From positions 310,001 to 374,000 of the forward strand of contig NZ_JAERVJ010000002.1 of assembly GCF_016745395.1 (NCBI RefSeq): a stretch of 64,000 nucleotides of DNA. Direction: 5' to 3'. The stretch comes from Methylocystis sp. Sn-Cys. Its GTDB lineage: Bacteria; Pseudomonadota; Alphaproteobacteria; Rhizobiales; Beijerinckiaceae. Positions 1 through 9,317 of the stretch are shown here, piece after piece. Each line of letters starts with the position of its first letter. The first letter of the stretch is position 1. Made by a program: the position numbers and the translations under genes. The notes below the pieces were generated by a model, which worked only from the letters and a program-made list of their open reading frames with translations, made no database searches and was not told the DNA's origin.

Positions 1-353
1 ACCGAGAAGAACAGGAACACGAAGCAGTAGAGCGCCGCAAGCTCCCCCTTGTTCAGGATCGGCCAGAACGCCTCGAAAGCATGGAAGCCGAAATAGGCCA
101 CCGCCATCTCGCCTGCGAGAATGAAGGCGGCCGGCCGCGTGCACAAGCCGATCAGCAGCAGGAAGCCGCCGACAAGCTCGATGACGCCGGCGGCGCCGAG
201 CAGCGACAACAGCGTCACCTTGTCGAACATGGCGACATGCGGGAAGCCGAAGAGCTTGGCGGTTCCGTGCTGCAAGAACAGCAAGGCGGTCACGATGCGC
301 AGCAGCGCCTGCACATGCGGCAGGAAGCGCGCGGGAATGATTCGGAGCGTCAT
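1..353 (-). CDS. DoxX family membrane protein (partial, 3' end off window)
   Basis: The minus strand reads from ATG at 353 to the left edge without a stop, giving 117 residues of a hydrophobic protein. It starts MTLRIIPARFLPH and contains the family signature 'QHGTAKLFG' after the first membrane segment, then a Gly/Leu-rich second segment with 'ELVGGFLLLIG' and a conserved Arg-Pro after it ('CTRPAAFIL'). That order is typical of DoxX/SURF4-like proteins of about 130-150 residues, so only the last membrane segment is missing. The role of DoxX proteins is poorly defined; they are linked to thiol and oxidative-stress metabolism. The start lies 7 bp after the stop of the nitroreductase gene, so the two are probably co-transcribed. 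The family call is firm; the function is not. Confidence 0.8.
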   Translation of the reverse strand, partial: MTLRIIPARFLPHVQALLRIVTALLFLQHGTAKLFGFPHVAMFDKVTLLSLLGAAGVIELVGGFLLLIGLCTRPAAFILAGEMAVAYFGFHAFEAFWPILNKGELAALYCFVFLFFS

Positions 354-360
354 GCAAACC

Positions 361-963
361 TCAAAGAATTTGGGCCATGTCTTCAAAAGCGAAACGCGGC
401 CCGCGCGGGTAGAGCTTGGCCGTATCGCCGTAGCCGACATTGATCAGAAAATTCGACTTTATCTTGGTGCCTGAAAAAAATTCGGCGTCGACCTTGGCGT
501 TGTCGAAGCCGCTCATCGGGCCCGTGTCCAAACCGACCGCCCGTAAAGCGAGGATCAGATAGGCGCCCTGCAGCGAACCGTTGCGAAAGGCCGTGTCCCG
601 GATCAGCGCGTCATTGCCGGCGAACCAGGCGCGCGCATCCGCCGCAGGGTAGAGGAACGGCAGATGCTCAGGGAAATCGAGGTCGTAACCCACGATCGCC
701 GTCGCCGGCGCCGCCATGGTCTTGTCGTGATTGCCCGGCGACAGGGCGGGCGCGAGCCGCGCCTTGGCCTCGGGCGAGCGCACGAAGACCACCCGCATGG
801 GCGAGCAATTGGCGCTTGTCGGCCCCCATTTGGCGTAATCGACCGCGAGCTCCAGGAGAGAGTCCGGCACCTCCCTGTCGAGCCAGCCATTATGCGTGCG
901 GGCGGCGGTAAAAAGCTGCGCCAAGACGTCGGGCGGGAGTTGTTTCGCGTCTGTCACCGGCAA
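361..963 (-). CDS. Malonic semialdehyde reductase / RutE-HadB type nitroreductase
   Basis: A 200-residue FMN-dependent oxidoreductase of the nitroreductase fold. Family landmarks are the N-terminal 'ARTHNGW', '[12 protein letters not shown]' for flavin binding, '[13 protein letters not shown]' and the C-terminal '[16 protein letters not shown]' followed by 'INVGYGD'. These match the RutE/HadB subgroup, which reduces 3-oxopropanoate (malonic semialdehyde) to 3-hydroxypropanoate in pyrimidine breakdown. No other rut gene is nearby, so the physiological substrate may be another small aldehyde or nitro compound. Length is normal for the family. It lies between a TPR protein upstream (61-bp gap) and the DoxX gene downstream, all on the minus strand. 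Confidence 0.85.
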   Translation of the reverse strand: MPVTDAKQLPPDVLAQLFTAARTHNGWLDREVPDSLLELAVDYAKWGPTSANCSPMRVVFVRSPEAKARLAPALSPGNHDKTMAAPATAIVGYDLDFPEHLPFLYPAADARAWFAGNDALIRDTAFRNGSLQGAYLILALRAVGLDTGPMSGFDNAKVDAEFFSGTKIKSNFLINVGYGDTAKLYPRGPRFAFEDMAQIL

Positions 964-1023
964 TACCCCTCTCTGGAAAGCGATCGAGAGAACGTCGGGT
1001 TTCCCTATGCCGCCCGCCCGTCC

Positions 1024-1779
1024 TTAAATATCGCGCCCTTCGACCTCCAGCCGCAGCCGCTCCTCGTTTTTTCGAAGCGCGTCGTTGCGCGGCGCAATAT
1101 CGAGGGCCTTACGATAGGCGGAGAGCGCGCGTTTCTTGTCGCCGGTCTTTTCCGCCAGCGAGCCGAGCGCCTCCAGCGCGTCGAAGCGCTTTGGCTCGAG
1201 GCGCGCCGCCGTTTCCAGATCCGCTAGCGCCCCCGCCGCGTCGCCCTCGGACGCCATGACACGCGCCCGGCGCACGAACCCCTCGGGCCAGCCAGGAGCC
1301 AAAGCGACGATATAGTCGAGCAAGGCTTTGGAGAGCCCCGGCGCGCCGGCGACCTCTGCGGCAAGCGCCCGGGCGGCGAGGAGATCGATCGTGTCCGAGC
1401 CCGATCCCGACCAGCGGGCGAGAATGGCGGCCGAAACGGCTTGCGCCTCGCGGTCGTCCTCGGCCGCGGCGAGACGGCCGAACAGGCGGCTCATCTCCTC
1501 GGCGCGCCGCTCTTCTGGCGATTTTGGCGGTTCGGGCCGAGGCTTGGCGAGCTTGCGGTCGGGCGCCCTCGGCGCGAGCCCCCCGAGAGGATCAGTTGGA
1601 TCGCTTGGGCCAAATCCGCGCGAGCCCGGCGGCAAGGGGATTTTGCCGACGCCGGGGATGAACAGAAAGGTCCCGCCATTCTCGTCGGTCCCGACGCTCG
1701 GCGGCTCGTCCTGCTGCGCGCGGGCGGCGCCCGCCGCGAGGCCGGTCAGAATCGTCAGGAGCGCGACAAGCCTTCTCAT
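1024..1779 (-). CDS. Secreted tetratricopeptide-repeat protein
   Basis: A 251-residue protein when started at the ATG giving MRRLVALLTILTGLAAG; the ATG four codons upstream is also possible, but the arginines then sit inside rather than at the front of the signal. The signal peptide ends near 'AARA|QQ'. A Pro/Gly-rich linker (about residues 25-85) leads to a helical C-terminal half with two recognisable TPR units, for example 'EGDAAGALADLETAARLEPK' and the next unit around 'GDKKRALSAYRKALDIAPR'. It is likely periplasmic and mediates protein contacts; partner unknown. It may head an operon with the nitroreductase and DoxX genes. Related small TPR proteins are common in Hyphomicrobiales, but none has a role that can be transferred here. 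Confidence 0.75.
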   Translation of the reverse strand: MRRLVALLTILTGLAAGAARAQQDEPPSVGTDENGGTFLFIPGVGKIPLPPGSRGFGPSDPTDPLGGLAPRAPDRKLAKPRPEPPKSPEERRAEEMSRLFGRLAAAEDDREAQAVSAAILARWSGSGSDTIDLLAARALAAEVAGAPGLSKALLDYIVALAPGWPEGFVRRARVMASEGDAAGALADLETAARLEPKRFDALEALGSLAEKTGDKKRALSAYRKALDIAPRNDALRKNEERLRLEVEGRDI

Positions 1780-2020
1780 CGCCCCAACCATAAAGCAGCG
1801 CCGCGCGCGGCGCCAATATCGCGGCGGACACGATTACCATTCTTTAATCTTACCATATTGCGAATCCGGTCAAATTTTCCACCAATTCATATTCGGTTCA
1901 GGCTCGGCGCCCCATTTCTTTCCTCGATGTTCACGATTGCCTGAGACGATCGCAGCATCACTTCGAGCGACAGCCGCGAGCCCCGCGCATTTGCCTCGAG
2001 CGCGCGCTTTTGGAGTTGGA

Positions 2021-2284
2021 ATGATGATCGAGACCATCCGCCGTCTGCTGCAAGAAAACGGCCGCCTGCACACGCCTATCGAGACCCTGTCCGACAATGC
2101 GGATCTTTATGAAGCGGGCCTGACTCCCTTCGCGGCCATCCGCACCATGCTCGCGATCGAGGAGGCCTTCGACGTCGAATTCCCGGTGGCCATGCTGCGT
2201 CGCCAGAGCTTTTCCTCCATCAACGCCATCGTCGCCTGCCTGAACGAGTTGAACCCCCACGCCGCCGCCCGCCAGGCCGCCTGA
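2021..2284 (+). CDS. Acyl-carrier-like protein lacking the phosphopantetheine serine
   Basis: An 87-residue acidic protein, started at ATG 2021 (a second ATG follows at 2024) behind GGAG at 2012-2015. It has the length and pattern of carrier proteins, closest in feel to the alphaproteobacterial aminoacyl carrier proteins served by seryl-tRNA-synthetase-like ligases, whose attachment region reads 'DLYxAGLTSF'. Here the same stretch is 'DLYEAGLTPF' (residues 28-37), followed by the family core 'AIEEAFDVEFP'. Counting back from that core, Pro36 aligns with the serine of DSL in E. coli AcpP. The codon is CCC, so the 4'-phosphopantetheine arm cannot attach there. The neighbouring Thr35 is a poor substitute. 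No ligase or synthase gene is adjacent. It is either a degenerate copy or a carrier fold used as a binding protein. Confidence 0.75.
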   Translation: MMIETIRRLLQENGRLHTPIETLSDNADLYEAGLTPFAAIRTMLAIEEAFDVEFPVAMLRRQSFSSINAIVACLNELNPHAAARQAA

Positions 2285-2313
2285 CCGCCAGAGTGACCTT
2301 TGGGATTTTCTCA

Positions 2314-2351
2314 AAGCCCGAAAGCCTGCGCTTTCGGGCTTGCGTTTTTTT
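2314..2351 (+). terminator. Rho-independent terminator after the carrier-like gene
   Basis: Perfect 11-bp stem, AAGCCCGAAAG (2314-2324) with CTTTCGGGCTT (2331-2341), a 6-base loop and a run of seven T at 2345-2351. It starts 30 bp after the carrier-like stop codon and separates that gene from the convergent Uma2 pseudogene. Confidence 0.85.
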
Positions 2352-2364
2352 AAGAGCGCCTGCG

Positions 2365-2920
2365 CTAGGCCGCGCCGTAAAGCTCCTCGAGCGCGAATGA
2401 CAGCCCCGGCGGATCGAGCGTCACCCTGCCCTCCGTCAATATGTGGCTCACGACGACGCCATCGTCCCGGCGCTCATGATGCACAACGAGCCTGTCGTCC
2501 GGGTCTATGACGAGATAATGCCGGATGCTCGGCAAAGCGAAATAGCCGGCGAGCTTGCGGGTGCTGTCGTTGCGCCCGGATGTCGGCGATATGGACCTCA
2601 ACGACGATGACCGGGTTTTCCACCAGCAGCGCGTCAGGCGGCAGCCTTGGTCCGCAATAGACCATGGCGTCGGGCTCGAACACGGTCTTGGCGCCGACGC
2701 GGACGCCCATGCCGTCGACCAAGGCGCGGCATTCCCGCCCCTTGTCTTTGAGGGCATTGCTAAGAGCCAGGAAAACCAGCCCTTTCATCTCCGCATGCGC
2801 GGCCCGCTCCGATGCCTGAGCGTAGACCACGCCGTCGATAAGTTCGTAGCGCCCCTCCTGGCTTTCGCTCCAGGCAAGATATTCCTCGACGGTCATGCGG
2901 TCTTTTGGAAGCGCTGCCAT
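2365..2920 (-). pseudogene. Uma2-family putative endonuclease, single-base frameshift
   Basis: Reading from ATG 2920 gives MAALPKDRMTVEEYLAW, then the family core 'GRYELIDGVVY', 'VFEPDAMVYCG' and 'ENPVIVVEV', after which the frame runs into unrelated sequence and ends at 2474. The expected continuation ('SPTSGRNDSTRKLAGYF', 'IRHYLVIDPDDRLVVH') is in the next frame and ends at 2365. The switch lies at 2590-2593, where four bases (CATA on the coding strand) stand where three are expected, so one extra base explains it. Uma2 (DUF820) proteins have a PD-(D/E)XK nuclease fold and often occur in many copies; their role is unclear. Apart from the shift the gene is complete, so a recent mutation or a sequencing error are equally possible. 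A second, intact member lies at 37987-38571. Confidence 0.8.
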
Positions 2921-2972
2921 GAAGCGATCATAGCGCCTTTTGCTCTCGCCACATATGTAGACGTTGGCCCCC

Positions 2973-3027
2973 GGACCGCGCGCCTTCAGGCGCGCATGTT
3001 TCGGGCGCGCCTGAAGGCGCGCGGTCC
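2973..3027. repeat. Palindromic repeat, GGACCGCGCGCC family, copy 1
   Basis: Inverted repeat with arms GGACCGCGCGCCTTCAGG.. and its complement ending ..CGCGCGGTCC around a short unpaired centre. Within each arm there is also a smaller palindrome (GCGCGCCTTCAGGCGCGC). The same unit occurs at 13840-13895 and, looser, at 23167-23327. It lies in the ilvD upstream region. Confidence 0.85.
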
Positions 3028-3108
3028 CGGAAGGCTCGCGGTCCTTGCGGGGGCGCGCCGGCTGGGCTATCGCCTCCCCAACCCGGTTGATGACAGGAAA
3101 CTTCGCCC

Positions 3109-4947
3109 ATGCCTCCCTATCGTTCCAGCACCACCACCCACGGCCGCAACATGGCGGGCGCGCGCGGCCTCTGGCGCGCGACGGGCGTTAAGGACGAGGA
3201 TTTCGGCAAGCCGATCATCGCCGTCGTCAACAGCTTCACCCAATTCGTCCCCGGCCATGTGCATCTCAAGGATCTGGGCCAGCTCGTCGCGCGCGAGATC
3301 GAGAAGGCGGGCGGCATCGCCAAAGAGTTCAACACGATCGCAGTCGACGACGGCATCGCCATGGGCCATGACGGCATGCTCTACTCCCTGCCCTCGCGCG
3401 AGATCATCGCCGACAGCGTGGAGTATATGGTCAACGCCCATTGCGCCGACGCCATGGTCTGCATCTCCAATTGCGACAAGATCACGCCCGGCATGCTGAT
3501 GGCGGCGCTGCGGCTCAATATCCCGGCGGTGTTCGTCTCCGGCGGCCCGATGGAGGCCGGCAAGGTCGTGCTCGCGGGCAAGGAACATGCGCTCGACCTC
3601 GTCGACGCCATCATCGCTGGCGCCGACGACAAGGTCGCCGAGAGCGACGTCACGGCGATCGAACGCTCGGCCTGCCCGACCTGCGGCTCCTGCTCCGGCA
3701 TGTTCACCGCGAACAGCATGAACTGCCTCACCGAGGCCCTGGGTCTCTCGCTGCCCGGCAATGGCACGCTCGTCGCCACCCACGCCGACCGCAAACGTCT
3801 CTTCGTCGAGGCCGGCCATCTGATCGTCGATCTCGCGCGCCGCTATTACGAGCAGAACGACGAAAGCGTGCTGCCGCGCTCGATCGCAACTTTCGACGCT
3901 TTCGAGAACGCCATCGCGCTCGACATCGCCATGGGCGGCTCGACCAATACCGTGCTGCATCTCCTCGCCGCTGCGCACGAGGCCGAGGTCGATTTCACCA
4001 TGACCGACATCGACCGCATGTCGCGTCGCGTGCCGGTGCTGTGCAAGGTCGCGCCTTCCGTGGCCGACGTGCATATGGAGGACGTGCACCGCGCCGGCGG
4101 CGTCATCGCCATTCTGGGCGAGCTGTTGCGCGCCGGCCTGCTGCATGGCGATCGGCCGACCGTCCATAGCGCGACATTGGCGGGCGCCGTCTCCCAATGG
4201 GACATCGGCGTGACGACGAGCAATACGTCGAAGACCCTCTTCAGCGCCGCGCCCGGCGGCGTGCCGACCCAGGAAGCCTTCAGCCAGGAGCGCCGCTACG
4301 ACACGCTCGACAGCGACCGCGAAAAAGGCGCGATCCGCGACGCCGCTCACGCCTTCTCGAAGGACGGCGGCCTTGCCGTGCTGTTCGGCAATCTCGCGCA
4401 GGACGGCTGCATCGTGAAGACGGCGGGGGTCGACGAGTCGATTCTGAAATTCTCCGGCCCGGCGCGCGTCTTCGAGAGCCAGGACGCGGCGGTCTCCGGC
4501 ATTCTGACGGGCGAGGTGACGGCCGGCGACGTGGTCGTCATCCGCTACGAGGGTCCGCGCGGCGGCCCCGGCATGCAGGAGATGCTCTATCCCACGAGCT
4601 ATCTGAAATCGAAGGGGCTCGGCAAAGCCTGCGCGCTCATCACCGATGGGCGCTTCTCGGGCGGCACCTCGGGGCTGTCCATCGGCCATGTCTCGCCGGA
4701 AGCGGCCGAGGGCGGGATGATCGCGCTGGTGCAGGACGGCGATCCGATCGAGATCGACATCCCGAACAGAAAAATCACGCTGGCCGTAAGCGAGACGGAA
4801 CTTTCCGCCCGCCGCGCGGTTCAAGCCGGCAAGGGCTTTGCGCCCGCTACCCCGCGCCCCCGCAAAATCTCCACGGCGTTGCGCGCCTACGCCGCCATGA
4901 CGACCAGCGCGGCGCGCGGCGCGGTGCGCGAGGTTCCGAAAGCGTAA
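3109..4947 (+). CDS. ilvD: Dihydroxy-acid dehydratase
   Basis: A 612-residue IlvD/Edd-family dehydratase that converts 2,3-dihydroxy-isovalerate and 2,3-dihydroxy-3-methylvalerate to the keto acids leading to valine, isoleucine and leucine, in the cytosol. The N-terminus '[16 protein letters not shown]' is typical. The iron-sulfur cysteines are seen in 'NCDKITPGM' and '[17 protein letters not shown]', and the active-site loop in '[11 protein letters not shown]'. Length matches the long IlvD class that carries a [2Fe-2S] or [4Fe-4S] cluster. The start ATG follows a GACAGGAA ribosome site. It stands alone, with a repeat upstream and a hairpin downstream, not in an ilv operon. Confidence 0.97.
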   Translation: MPPYRSSTTTHGRNMAGARGLWRATGVKDEDFGKPIIAVVNSFTQFVPGHVHLKDLGQLVAREIEKAGGIAKEFNTIAVDDGIAMGHDGMLYSLPSREIIADSVEYMVNAHCADAMVCISNCDKITPGMLMAALRLNIPAVFVSGGPMEAGKVVLAGKEHALDLVDAIIAGADDKVAESDVTAIERSACPTCGSCSGMFTANSMNCLTEALGLSLPGNGTLVATHADRKRLFVEAGHLIVDLARRYYEQNDESVLPRSIATFDAFENAIALDIAMGGSTNTVLHLLAAAHEAEVDFTMTDIDRMSRRVPVLCKVAPSVADVHMEDVHRAGGVIAILGELLRAGLLHGDRPTVHSATLAGAVSQWDIGVTTSNTSKTLFSAAPGGVPTQEAFSQERRYDTLDSDREKGAIRDAAHAFSKDGGLAVLFGNLAQDGCIVKTAGVDESILKFSGPARVFESQDAAVSGILTGEVTAGDVVVIRYEGPRGGPGMQEMLYPTSYLKSKGLGKACALITDGRFSGGTSGLSIGHVSPEAAEGGMIALVQDGDPIEIDIPNRKITLAVSETELSARRAVQAGKGFAPATPRPRKISTALRAYAAMTTSAARGAVREVPKA

Positions 4948-4970
4948 GAGTCCGGCGGCGATCAGGCGGC

Positions 4971-5010
4971 GGACGCTCCCTTTATCGGAGCGTCCGTAGC
5001 GAACGGTTTT
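4971..5010 (+). terminator. Probable terminator after ilvD
   Basis: Perfect 9-bp stem GGACGCTCC (4971-4979) with GGAGCGTCC (4987-4995), 7-base loop, followed after 11 bases by four T. The T tract is weak, so efficiency is uncertain. Confidence 0.5.
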
Positions 5011-5076
5011 GCAGCCACGCTGGTTATGCGCCCAAGGTCGCATAAAATCGCCTGATCGGTCGCGTAATGGACTCAC

Positions 5077-6978
5077 ATGGCCGTGGCGCGAAAGTTCCTC
5101 TCTGTCGAGACAATCAGCCTGATTGTCGCCTTTGCGATTCTGGCCTTCGCGGGCTTCGTCACCGCGCGGACGGAACAGCAGCGCCGAGAAAGCGGCGCAT
5201 GGGTGCGCCACACGCTCATGGTCGAGAGCGCGCTATACCGGCTCGACGGCGCCATCCGCCGCGCCGAGAGCGAGGAACGCGGCTACATCATCACCCGCGA
5301 CCCCGCCTATCTCCGGCCAAAAGAGGATATTTCCGCGCAGCTCGAGAAGGGGCTCGCGGAAATCGGCGCGCTGGTCGCGGATGATGAGGGGCAGAGCGAT
5401 CGGCTCGCGCAGCTCCGCCCGCTGCTCACGGAGCGCCTCGACCAGCTTCAGCGCAAGATCGACCTCATGAGAGCCGGCCGCTTCGACGAGGCGGCGGAAA
5501 TTGTGCGGACGGGCGAAGGCAAAGCGCTAACCGATCGGATCGACGCGCTGGTCGCGGAAATGATCGCGCAGGAGGATGCGATTCATCGCCGAAGAGACGA
5601 GCAGATGGCGCAAGCGACGGACACGCTGCAAACGGCGATCGGATCGTTGATCGTGCTCATCGCCGGCGTCGCCGTCTTTGCGGTTCTTCTGGCTGAAAAG
5701 CAACTGAACGCGCTCCGTAAATCGAGCGAAACCCTGAAGCACGCCTATAATGAGCTCATCTCGGAATCCACCAAGCGCGGATCGCTCGAGGCGCAGCTAC
5801 GCCAATCGCAGAAGCTCGAGGCTCTCGGCCATCTCGCCGGGGGCATTGCGCACGACTTCAACAACATGCTCGGAGTCATCGTCTCCAGCCTCAATATTTT
5901 GCGGCGCAAGCTGCGTCGCAACGAAGGGGGGCTCGATCCGCTGATCGACTCGGCCATGGACGGCGCCGATCGCGCCGCGGGGCTGGTTCGCCGTCTGCTG
6001 GCCTTCTCCCGCATCCAGCCGCTCGATCCGCAGCCGCTCGACGTCAACGCGCTCGTCAACGGCATGTCGGCGATTCTGCATCGGACATTGGGGGCGCATA
6101 TTCATCTGGCGACCGTGCTCGCCCCTGATCTCTGGCCGACGAAAGTCGACGCCAATGAGCTCGAAAGCGCCATCCTCAACCTCGCGGTCAACGCCCGAGA
6201 CGCCATGCCGACCGGCGGCCAGCTCACCATCGAGACAGCGAACACGACGCTCGACGAACTTTACGCCGACGAGCGTCCGCAGGTCAGACCCGGCCAATAT
6301 GTCCTGATCGCCATCTCCGACACCGGCGTCGGCATGCCGCCGGATGTCGCCGCCAAAGCGTTCGATCCCTTCTTCACGACGAAACCCATCGGCAAAGGCA
6401 CCGGTCTGGGCCTCTCGCAGGCGCATGGATTCGCGACCCAGTCCGGCGGGCATATCCAAATCTATTCGGAGGTCGATCGGGGAACCTGCCTCAAGCTCTA
6501 TCTTCCCCGCTATATCGAAGCCCGCGAAGCTGAAGAAGCGATTCCGCAGCCGTCCCCGACGGAGGAGGAGTTCCCGCGCGGCAGGCCGGAGGAGATCGTG
6601 CTCATCGTCGAGGACGACGAATCAGCCAGGCGCGCCACGGCGCAAGGGGTGCGGGAGCTCGGCTATACGGTGATCGAGGCGGACAGCGGCAAGGCGGCGA
6701 TCAATATTCTGCGCGCCCGCGCCGACATCGCCTTGATGATCACCGATGTCGTCATGCCGGAGATGGACGGCGCCCGGCTCGCGCGCGAGGCGGTGTTCCG
6801 CCGTCACGCTTTGCATGTGATGTTCATCACCGGCTATTCCCAGCACGCGATCGCGCGGGACGGCATGCTGGACCCCGACGTCAATCTGCTGACCAAGCCC
6901 TTCACTCTGGCGCAGCTCGCGCGCAAAATCCGCGCCGTTCTCGATGCGCACGGCAATCTGCCGAATGGAAAGCCGTAA
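5077..6978 (+). CDS. Hybrid sensor histidine kinase (CHASE3 - HisKA - HATPase - receiver)
   Basis: A 633-residue membrane sensor. A first membrane segment (about residues 11-30) and a second (about 187-207) enclose a helical extracytoplasmic CHASE3-like domain with the characteristic 'ESEERGYIITRDPAYL' (64-79). The kinase core has the H-box 'GGIAHDFNN' with His259, N-box 'NLAVNARDAM', G-boxes 'DTGVGM' and 'GTGLGL', and ends near 478. A C-terminal receiver domain has 'EDDES', phosphoacceptor Asp557 in 'ITDVVMPEMDG' and Lys607. The H-box type is that of kinases followed by a fused receiver, which often pass phosphate on to a separate partner; none is next door. The chemoreceptor gene downstream is more than 500 bp away, so a shared pathway is not shown. 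Confidence 0.92.
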   Translation: MAVARKFLSVETISLIVAFAILAFAGFVTARTEQQRRESGAWVRHTLMVESALYRLDGAIRRAESEERGYIITRDPAYLRPKEDISAQLEKGLAEIGALVADDEGQSDRLAQLRPLLTERLDQLQRKIDLMRAGRFDEAAEIVRTGEGKALTDRIDALVAEMIAQEDAIHRRRDEQMAQATDTLQTAIGSLIVLIAGVAVFAVLLAEKQLNALRKSSETLKHAYNELISESTKRGSLEAQLRQSQKLEALGHLAGGIAHDFNNMLGVIVSSLNILRRKLRRNEGGLDPLIDSAMDGADRAAGLVRRLLAFSRIQPLDPQPLDVNALVNGMSAILHRTLGAHIHLATVLAPDLWPTKVDANELESAILNLAVNARDAMPTGGQLTIETANTTLDELYADERPQVRPGQYVLIAISDTGVGMPPDVAAKAFDPFFTTKPIGKGTGLGLSQAHGFATQSGGHIQIYSEVDRGTCLKLYLPRYIEAREAEEAIPQPSPTEEEFPRGRPEEIVLIVEDDESARRATAQGVRELGYTVIEADSGKAAINILRARADIALMITDVVMPEMDGARLAREAVFRRHALHVMFITGYSQHAIARDGMLDPDVNLLTKPFTLAQLARKIRAVLDAHGNLPNGKP

Positions 6979-7062
6979 AATCGACCGGTCGGCGTGGCGC
7001 CGGGCCGCGACGCTAACCCGAAGGGCTCGGAAATTCGACTTACGAGCAGACTGTGTTCCAGC

Positions 7063-7202
7063 GTCATGGCCGGGCTTGTCGCGGCCATCCACGCCGCGCC
7101 GACGCAGAAAAGCTTAAGAACATGAGCGGGAGCAACGCCGCTTCTTCTCCCCGAGTGTCGTAATGTGCTGGCGTGGATGCCCGCGACAAGCGCGGGCATG
7201 AC
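7063..7202. repeat. Inverted repeat pair, GTCATGGCCGGGCT family
   Basis: Left half GTCATGGCCGGGCTTGTC.. with GGCCATCCACGCC, right half GGCGTGGATGCCCGCG..GCGGGCATGAC about 100 bases away. The same layout recurs at 54547-54712. The rest of the 524-bp gap between the kinase and the chemoreceptor shows no supported gene. Confidence 0.7.
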
Positions 7203-7502
7203 GGGGCTGCGAAGGAATTGTTAACCTAGATTGAGCCCTGCGCTAACCCGCAATTAAACTGTCACGATCAAGTGTTACGGCGTTCCCGGGCCGGACTTTC
7301 AGACATCGGCGGCATGACGTCGCTTCCGCCCCGCGTTGCTCCAGCGCCTCCCGCCGATGACGGCGATCGCCTCCGATACGGCCCTGCCGGTTTCGGAGCG
7401 CTGACGCAACAAACAAGCTCGATCCAACGCGTTCAGGAACTCTCTTCGAGCGCTCTCGACGCTGCGAAATATTTCGACCGCATTACCCAACTGGGGGCTT
7501 TC

Positions 7503-9317
7503 ATGCGCTTTGGTTTAGGACAGAAACTCGGCGTCGTGATTGGCGCCCTTGCGCTGCTCTCCATTGGCTTATCCGCTTTTGCCTATTGGCAGGCGTCCCT
7601 GCAGAGGCGCCAGGAAGCGCAGATGGAGAAAACCTGGGAGCTTGCGCTGCAATCGCGCCATCTCGCGCAATCGATCGAACATGTCGCCGTCGTCGCCACC
7701 TCGCTTTTTGCGCGCGACGATCAGGGAGAGATCCGGAAGGGCCTCGCGACGCTGCGTCAAGCTTTGTCCGAGACGAAACTGGCCTCCGATTGGTTCTCGC
7801 GCCTGCCGGACGATCGCTTTCCGCAAAAGGAGCGAAAGCGCCTCGAGCTCCGAGTCGACGAGTTCTTGGCCTACCAGAACGAAACGATCGAGCTCGGCCT
7901 GAACGTCGCTCCCAAGGCCGCGCTGATCCAGGCCAATGACGAAGCGACGATCAAGGATCGGGACGCCATCGTCGCCGATATGGCCCGCCTCTCCAAACAA
8001 ACTCTCGCGCAGCTCGAGCAAAGTCGCGCCGCGATCGACGAAGCGCACCGCCGCAACGCCATGCTCCTGGTCGTCATTCCCGCCGTCGCGATCGCCCTCG
8101 CCGTCGCTGGAACTTTCTGGTTTATCGGGATGCAAATCCGGCTTCCCCTCGCCCGCATCATCGACGCGATGACGCGCGTGAGCGAAGGCGCGCTCGATAC
8201 GGACATCCCTTATCTCGGGCGCGGCGACGAGATTGGGCATATGGCCGAGGCGCTGAATAATTTCCGCAGCAACGCGCTACGCTTGCGCGAGGCGGAGGCG
8301 GAAGCCGAAAAAGAGCGCCGCATGAAGGAGGCCGCCGCGGCGCGCCACAATGCGGAAGCCGAGGCCCTCAACGCCGAACGCGAGCGCGCCCTGTGCGCCG
8401 TCGGCGCGGCGCTCTCCCGCCTCTCCGCCAAGGATCTCGGCTATCGGATGACGGACGACCTTCCCGAGACCTATCGCCAATTGAAGGCCGATCTCAACGC
8501 AACGGCGCGGCAGCTCGACGACGCCATCGCCGAAGTGACGAATTGCGTCGCGTTCATCGGCGCGAGCGTCGATCATATCTCCCAGGCCGCCGACGATCTG
8601 ACGGCGCGGATGGGACAGCAGGCCTGCAGCCTCGAAGAGGCGTCGAGCGCGCTTCAAAGCAATTCCGCCGCCATCCGGCAGAACGCCAGCGGCGCCGAAA
8701 AAGCGAGCGCCATTGTCGGCGCGACGCGCGGCGAAGCTGAGAAGGGCGGCAAGATCGTCCGCGACGCGGTCGCCTCCATCGAGCGCATCGAAAAATCGTC
8801 GCAGAGCATCGGCCAGATCATCGGACTGATCGACGAGATCGCCTTCCAAACCAATTTGCTCGCTTTGAATGCGGGCGTCGAAGCGGCGCGCGCGGGCGAG
8901 GCGGGCAAAGGCTTTTCCGTGGTGGCGGCGGAGGTGCGCGCGCTCGCCCAGCGTTCCGCCGAGGCTGCAAAGCAAATCAAGACTCTCATTTCGGTCTCCT
9001 CGACGGAAGTCGACCGCGGCGTGACGCTTGTCGCCCAGACGGCGCAAGCGCTGGAAAACATCCTCGCCGAAATGATCAAGATCGACACGGTCGTCGCGGC
9101 GATCGCGAATGGCGCGAGCGACCTCGCCGCGAGCACGGCGGAAATCAACGTGGCTGTCGGACAGATCGACAAGAACACGCAGGAAAATGTCGCGGAGGTC
9201 GAAGAGACGCGAGACACGATGCGTCGTTTGGCCATGGAAGCCGGAAGGCTCTCCGATCTGATCGGCGGCTTCCAGATCTCCGGCGCCCTCAGATCTCCGC
9301 TTTCAGAGGCCGCATAA
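7503..9317 (+). CDS. Methyl-accepting chemotaxis protein
   Basis: A 604-residue chemoreceptor started at ATG 7503, which opens directly into the first membrane segment ('[17 protein letters not shown]'); the open frame reaches back to 7272 but that part has no family character and no better ribosome site. Periplasmic helical sensor domain at about 31-185, second membrane segment about 187-210, HAMP about 211-265, and the cytoplasmic signalling coiled coil from about 340, with the hairpin tip '[20 protein letters not shown]' (444-463). It should signal through CheW/CheA; no che gene lies in the window. The 3' end overlaps the gpsA 3' end by 29 bp, in convergent orientation. The ligand cannot be read from the sequence. 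Confidence 0.92.
   Translation: MRFGLGQKLGVVIGALALLSIGLSAFAYWQASLQRRQEAQMEKTWELALQSRHLAQSIEHVAVVATSLFARDDQGEIRKGLATLRQALSETKLASDWFSRLPDDRFPQKERKRLELRVDEFLAYQNETIELGLNVAPKAALIQANDEATIKDRDAIVADMARLSKQTLAQLEQSRAAIDEAHRRNAMLLVVIPAVAIALAVAGTFWFIGMQIRLPLARIIDAMTRVSEGALDTDIPYLGRGDEIGHMAEALNNFRSNALRLREAEAEAEKERRMKEAAAARHNAEAEALNAERERALCAVGAALSRLSAKDLGYRMTDDLPETYRQLKADLNATARQLDDAIAEVTNCVAFIGASVDHISQAADDLTARMGQQACSLEEASSALQSNSAAIRQNASGAEKASAIVGATRGEAEKGGKIVRDAVASIERIEKSSQSIGQIIGLIDEIAFQTNLLALNAGVEAARAGEAGKGFSVVAAEVRALAQRSAEAAKQIKTLISVSSTEVDRGVTLVAQTAQALENILAEMIKIDTVVAAIANGASDLAASTAEINVAVGQIDKNTQENVAEVEETRDTMRRLAMEAGRLSDLIGGFQISGALRSPLSEAA

Noticed and set aside
3067-5211. Very long open frame on the minus strand opposite ilvD
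   Set aside because: It is a high-GC shadow: His/Arg/Gly-rich sequence with no family motifs, while ilvD on the other strand matches its family from end to end.
7272-7502. N-terminal extension of the chemoreceptor
   Set aside because: The extra 77 codons have no family character and would place polar sequence before the first membrane segment; ATG 7503 fits better.
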